Origin: Bacteroidales bacterium
Lineage (GTDB): Bacteria; Bacteroidota; Bacteroidia; Bacteroidales; B39-G9
Length of the DNA: 10,815 bases
Assembly: GCA_023145555.1 (NCBI GenBank)
Contig: JAGLDO010000001.1
Coordinates: 1 to 10,815, forward strand
Direction: 5' to 3'
Below are positions 8,722 to 10,815 of the stretch, one piece after another. The translations under genes were made by a program, and so were the position numbers. The notes under the pieces were generated by a model. It was not told where the DNA came from. It did no database searches and worked only from the letters and a program-made list of their open reading frames with translations. How positions within the stretch are numbered: position 1 is the stretch's first letter; each line of letters starts with the position of its first letter.

Positions 8722-8760
8722 AATTAAGGCAAGCAAGATAGTCCTGCTTGCCTTTTTTTT
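8722..8760. terminator. Bidirectional rho-independent terminator between convergent genes
   Basis: An 8-bp GC-rich stem (GGCAAGCA at 8728-8735 with TGCTTGCC at 8745-8752, 9-nt loop) is flanked by an A-rich tract on the left and eight T residues at 8753-8760 on the right. On the plus strand it ends the lipoprotein transcript. On the minus strand the A-rich flank becomes a T-rich tail, so it can also end the convergent propeller gene. Its stem begins only 7 bp beyond that gene's stop codon at 8759-8761. Confidence 0.85.
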
Positions 8761-9550
8761 ATTCGTTAACAATTTGATAAATTAATAACTTATTTGCTTT
8801 TAAAATATACAATCGGTCTTCTTCAATACTACAGTTAACCACATTTGCAGCATCCGGTAATTGCAAACTTTCCGACTTAAGTGTTTTAAAATTATATTTT
8901 TGTAAAGAGTTGTTACTGCAATAAAGAATATTATCGCCTTTTATCTGAAACGATTTTAAATTTCTAATATATATTGTCTTCCAATAAACACCATACATAT
9001 CAAAAACCAAAATTCCTTTGTTTGGTATATTCAGGTAAACAAAACCGTTTTTTTCAAACATCTCATTTGAAATAAATTCCCTGCCGACAAACAGTCCGAG
9101 GTTAAAACTTTCATAAACCAGTTTAAGGTTTTTGTCATATTTACATATTTTTTTTGTTTGGCTGTTGAGCACGATAAAACCATTTTGGTTTGAACCACAA
9201 ACCAGTGTTGCTTCATCAACATCAATATCACTAAGATTAATTGGACTGCTAATTGTTGAAAGCGTATTATCTAAAAAAACAATCTGATTAAAATCTTTAT
9301 AAAAAATCAATATTCTTAATGGGTTTGACACATCTATCGATGTAATATTTCCAAGATAACTATTATTGTATTCGCAAATTTTATTCCCTTCTTTGTCGAA
9401 TTTTGTAAGTTGCTTATTATTTATTGTATAAACATTGCCAAGATTATCAGTAGTAAAATATTCACTATTAATATTAACCTCATTAATTAATTTGAAAGAA
9501 CCAGAATCAAAAGTTGAGAAAAAAAGCAATATAAAAATTATGGTTTTCAT
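8759..9550 (-). CDS. Exported beta-propeller-like protein, function unknown
   Basis: This is a 263-residue protein with an N-terminal signal sequence (MKTIIFILLFFSTF) and no lipobox cysteine, so it is probably periplasmic or secreted. The rest is a series of ~40-residue beta-rich units with the pattern 'value - turn - state variable', such as LGNVYTINNKQLTKFDKEGN, NGFIVLNSQTKKICKYDKN, NKGILVFDMYG and NILYCSNNSLQKYN. This is the look of an NHL or six-bladed propeller in the TolB-like class. No catalytic motif is visible. It may bind a ligand or partner protein, but nothing here identifies which. It is convergent with the lipoprotein gene and shares a terminator with it. The next gene on its strand is 345 bp upstream across a repeat-rich spacer, so a common operon with the GH3 gene is uncertain. 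Confidence 0.75.
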   Translation of the reverse strand: MKTIIFILLFFSTFDSGSFKLINEVNINSEYFTTDNLGNVYTINNKQLTKFDKEGNKICEYNNSYLGNITSIDVSNPLRILIFYKDFNQIVFLDNTLSTISSPINLSDIDVDEATLVCGSNQNGFIVLNSQTKKICKYDKNLKLVYESFNLGLFVGREFISNEMFEKNGFVYLNIPNKGILVFDMYGVYWKTIYIRNLKSFQIKGDNILYCSNNSLQKYNFKTLKSESLQLPDAANVVNCSIEEDRLYILKANKLLIYQIVNE

Positions 9551-9563
9551 ATGTTTATAATTT

Positions 9564-9598
9564 AATTACGAATTAATAATTACGAATTAGGAATTATG
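9564..9598. repeat. 14-bp-period A/T-rich tandem repeat, about 2.5 copies
   Basis: AATTACGAATTA occurs at 9564-9575 and again exactly at 9578-9589, and a shortened, diverged copy (AATTATGG) follows at 9592. The period is 14 bp. It lies immediately upstream of the start codon of the propeller gene. No function can be read from it. Confidence 0.6.
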
Positions 9599-9636
9599 GT
9601 TATTTGAACTTTTTTCGGTTTTAATAATATCTCCGA

Positions 9637-9654
9637 ATTTCAAATTTCAAATTC
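9637..9654. repeat. 7-bp-period short repeat (ATTTCAA)
   Basis: ATTTCAA at 9637-9643 is repeated exactly at 9644-9650, followed by ATTC. This is a short slippage-type repeat in AT-rich spacer DNA, with no function inferred. Confidence 0.45.
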
Positions 9655-9757
9655 ATTATATAATCATTCCCTTGTGTGTCCAAATTAAATCTAAAATCTT
9701 AATTCCCTTTAGTCATGGATGTTTCATCTGTTTATATTTTTTTAGTTAATTGATATA

Positions 9758-9837
9758 CCCTGCTGTTCGGGATTTGCAATCCCGAACTAACAAACTGTAC
9801 ATTAATACTTTCGGATTACAAATCCGAAAGAGCAGAG
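9758..9837. repeat. REP/BIME-like element: two inverted palindromic hairpins
   Basis: The left hairpin is a perfect 10-bp stem (GTTCGGGATT at 9765-9774 with AATCCCGAAC at 9778-9787, loop TGC). The right hairpin is also a perfect 10-bp stem (CTTTCGGATT at 9808-9817 with AATCCGAAAG at 9821-9830, loop ACA). The two units are inverted relative to each other. Each carries an outer foot: CCCTGCT at 9758-9764, and AGCAGAG at 9831-9837, whose reverse complement is CTCTGCT. A 20-nt linker contains TGTACA near the dyad centre. This foot-plus-hairpin pair in inverted orientation is the architecture of REP/BIME elements moved by Y1-type (TnpA-REP) transposases. No transposase gene is in the window, so it would be non-autonomous. 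Assignment to that class is by architecture only. Confidence 0.7.
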
Positions 9838-9852
9838 TTCCACACAAATTTT

Positions 9853-9872
9853 TTATCTGTGATTATCTGTGT
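9853..9872. repeat. 10-bp-period direct repeat (TTATCTGTG)
   Basis: TTATCTGTG at 9853-9861 recurs exactly at 9863-9871, giving a 10-bp period over two copies. It sits between the paired hairpins and the stop codon of the GH3 gene. It forms no hairpin and no function is evident. Confidence 0.45.
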
Positions 9873-9895
9873 TCTATTCTTTTAAATTTCAAGCT

Positions 9896-10815
9896 TCATA
9901 ATTCTTCGTTAATTTCTAACAACTCATCAACATAAATTCTGTTATTTGCAAGACGAGGTATTTTATGTTGACCTCCTAGTTTCCCTTTTCTTTTAAGCCA
10001 TTCATGAAAAACTCCCTTTTTTAAACAAACAATTTGAGGCAATGTTAACGAAATGTCTTTATATCGTTTTGCTTCGTAATCAGAATTAACAGATTTTAAA
10101 GCATTATCGAGTAGTTCAATAAAATGTTCAATATTATTCGGGTGTCTGTCAAACTCAAAAAGCCATTGATGACATCCCTTTTGTTTTTCGTCCATATATA
10201 TCGGAGCTGCCGTATATTCATTAATCAAAGCATTTGTGCGTTCGCATGCAATTTTTAAAGCATTCTCTGCATTATCAATAATAAGTTCCTCGCCAAACGC
10301 ATTAATGAAATGTTTTATTCTACCCGTAATAATAAATTTAAAAGGATATTCTGAAGTAAATTTAATTGTATCACCAATAATATAACGCCATAGACCTGAA
10401 TTTGTTGAGATTACTAATGCATAATTTTTATTTAGTTCAATTTGATCAATGGTTAATGTTTTTGGTGTCTCATCATGAATATTTTCGAGAGGAATAAACT
10501 CGTAAAAAATTCCGTAGTCAAGCATTAACAACATACTGCTTGAGTTGGGGTCATCTTGAATGCCAAAAAATCCTTCAGAAGCATTATATGTTTCAAGATA
10601 GTGCATATCTGCCGAAGGAATTATTTTTTTGTATTGTTCTATATATGGAATAAAACTAATTCCCCCATGCATAAATAATTCTAAATTAGGCCACACCTCC
10701 AATAAATTATCTTTACCTGTAATGCTGAGAATTTTTTTAATTAATACTAAAGTCCACGAAGGTACACCTGCAATGCTTGTAACATTTTCTTTTATTGTTT
10801 CGTGAGCCATTTTAT
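9896..10815 (-). CDS. GH3 auxin-responsive-promoter family protein (adenylate-forming enzyme), C-terminal part
   Basis: About 305 residues are visible and the frame stays open to the window edge. The Met codon at 10808-10810 is most likely internal, since bacterial GH3 proteins are about 500 residues and the missing ~200 would hold the N-terminal ATP-binding part. Numbering from that Met, GH3 hallmarks appear in order: IAGVPSW (13-19), ETYNASEGFFG (73-83), LMLDYGIFYEF (95-105), TNSGLWRYIIGDT (136-148), ITGRIKHFINAFGEEL (161-176), HQWLFEF (214-220) and GKLGGQHKIPRL (276-287). GH3 proteins belong to the ANL adenylate-forming superfamily and in plants conjugate amino acids to acyl acids such as auxin or jasmonate. 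Bacterial members have no established substrate that I can apply here. No signal peptide would be expected, and the enzyme is cytoplasmic. The stop is TGA, next to the repeat-rich spacer, and no terminator hairpin lies close to it except the REP-like stems. Confidence 0.88.
   Translation of the reverse strand, partial: KMAHETIKENVTSIAGVPSWTLVLIKKILSITGKDNLLEVWPNLELFMHGGISFIPYIEQYKKIIPSADMHYLETYNASEGFFGIQDDPNSSSMLLMLDYGIFYEFIPLENIHDETPKTLTIDQIELNKNYALVISTNSGLWRYIIGDTIKFTSEYPFKFIITGRIKHFINAFGEELIIDNAENALKIACERTNALINEYTAAPIYMDEKQKGCHQWLFEFDRHPNNIEHFIELLDNALKSVNSDYEAKRYKDISLTLPQIVCLKKGVFHEWLKRKGKLGGQHKIPRLANNRIYVDELLEINEEL

Larger units (their letters stand above)
9551..9895. other. 345-bp non-coding spacer with short repeats and paired hairpins
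   Basis: No credible gene lies here. From left to right it holds a 14-bp-period repeat (9564-9598), a 7-bp-period repeat (9637-9654), a two-hairpin REP/BIME-like unit (9758-9837) and a 10-bp-period repeat (9853-9872). I see no tRNA, riboswitch or clear promoter. The density of repeats suggests a site where mobile or repetitive short elements have accumulated between the propeller and GH3 genes. Confidence 0.7.

Noticed and set aside
9853..9872. Short direct repeats as a CRISPR array
   Set aside because: The units are 9-10 bp with almost no spacer, there are only two copies, and no cas gene is present.
9750..9935. Open frame on the plus strand encoding 61 residues
   Set aside because: It runs straight through both palindromic hairpins and into the antisense 3' end of the GH3 gene. 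Its peptide is simply a translation of the repeat element, with no signal, motif or coding character of its own.

Overview
The window looks like chromosomal DNA of a Bacteroidota member, probably a low-GC Bacteroidales-type organism. The base composition is strongly AT-rich and the proteins are rich in Lys, Asn and Ile. Shine-Dalgarno sequences are absent, one possible TAnnTTTG-type promoter is present, and a secreted peptidase carries a type IX secretion (T9SS) C-terminal sorting domain. I cannot assign a genus from the sequence.

Layout. Positions 1-86 hold a clear rho-independent terminator for the first gene. Positions 87-4145 (minus) encode a 1352-residue gingipain-like C25 cysteine endopeptidase with adhesin-like and Ig-like domains and a T9SS sorting tail. 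A 243-bp divergent spacer (4146-4388) contains a perfect 17-bp dyad and one promoter candidate. The plus strand then carries an M1 zinc aminopeptidase-type protein (best start 4419) whose last ~380 residues look like an outer-membrane beta-barrel. It overlaps by 4 nt an LpxH-type UDP-2,3-diacylglucosamine diphosphatase that must start at a non-ATG codon. A small lipoprotein gene (8292-8708) follows. A hairpin at 8728-8752, usable in both directions, separates it from a convergent minus-strand gene for an exported beta-propeller-like protein (8759-9550). A 345-bp non-coding stretch (9551-9895) is full of short repeats and contains a two-hairpin REP/BIME-like element. The right edge holds the C-terminal part of a GH3-family adenylate-forming enzyme (minus), whose N-terminal part lies outside the window.

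How the genes relate. Most products are predicted to act at the cell envelope: a cell-surface protease, a periplasmic or outer-membrane peptidase, an enzyme of lipid A synthesis, a lipoprotein and an exported propeller. The M1 and lpxH genes are probably translationally coupled. Nothing here is a defence system, prophage or classical insertion sequence. The most interesting items are the peptidase-barrel fusion, the overlapping non-ATG lpxH start, and the paired hairpins whose sequence differences are compensated so that both stems stay perfect.
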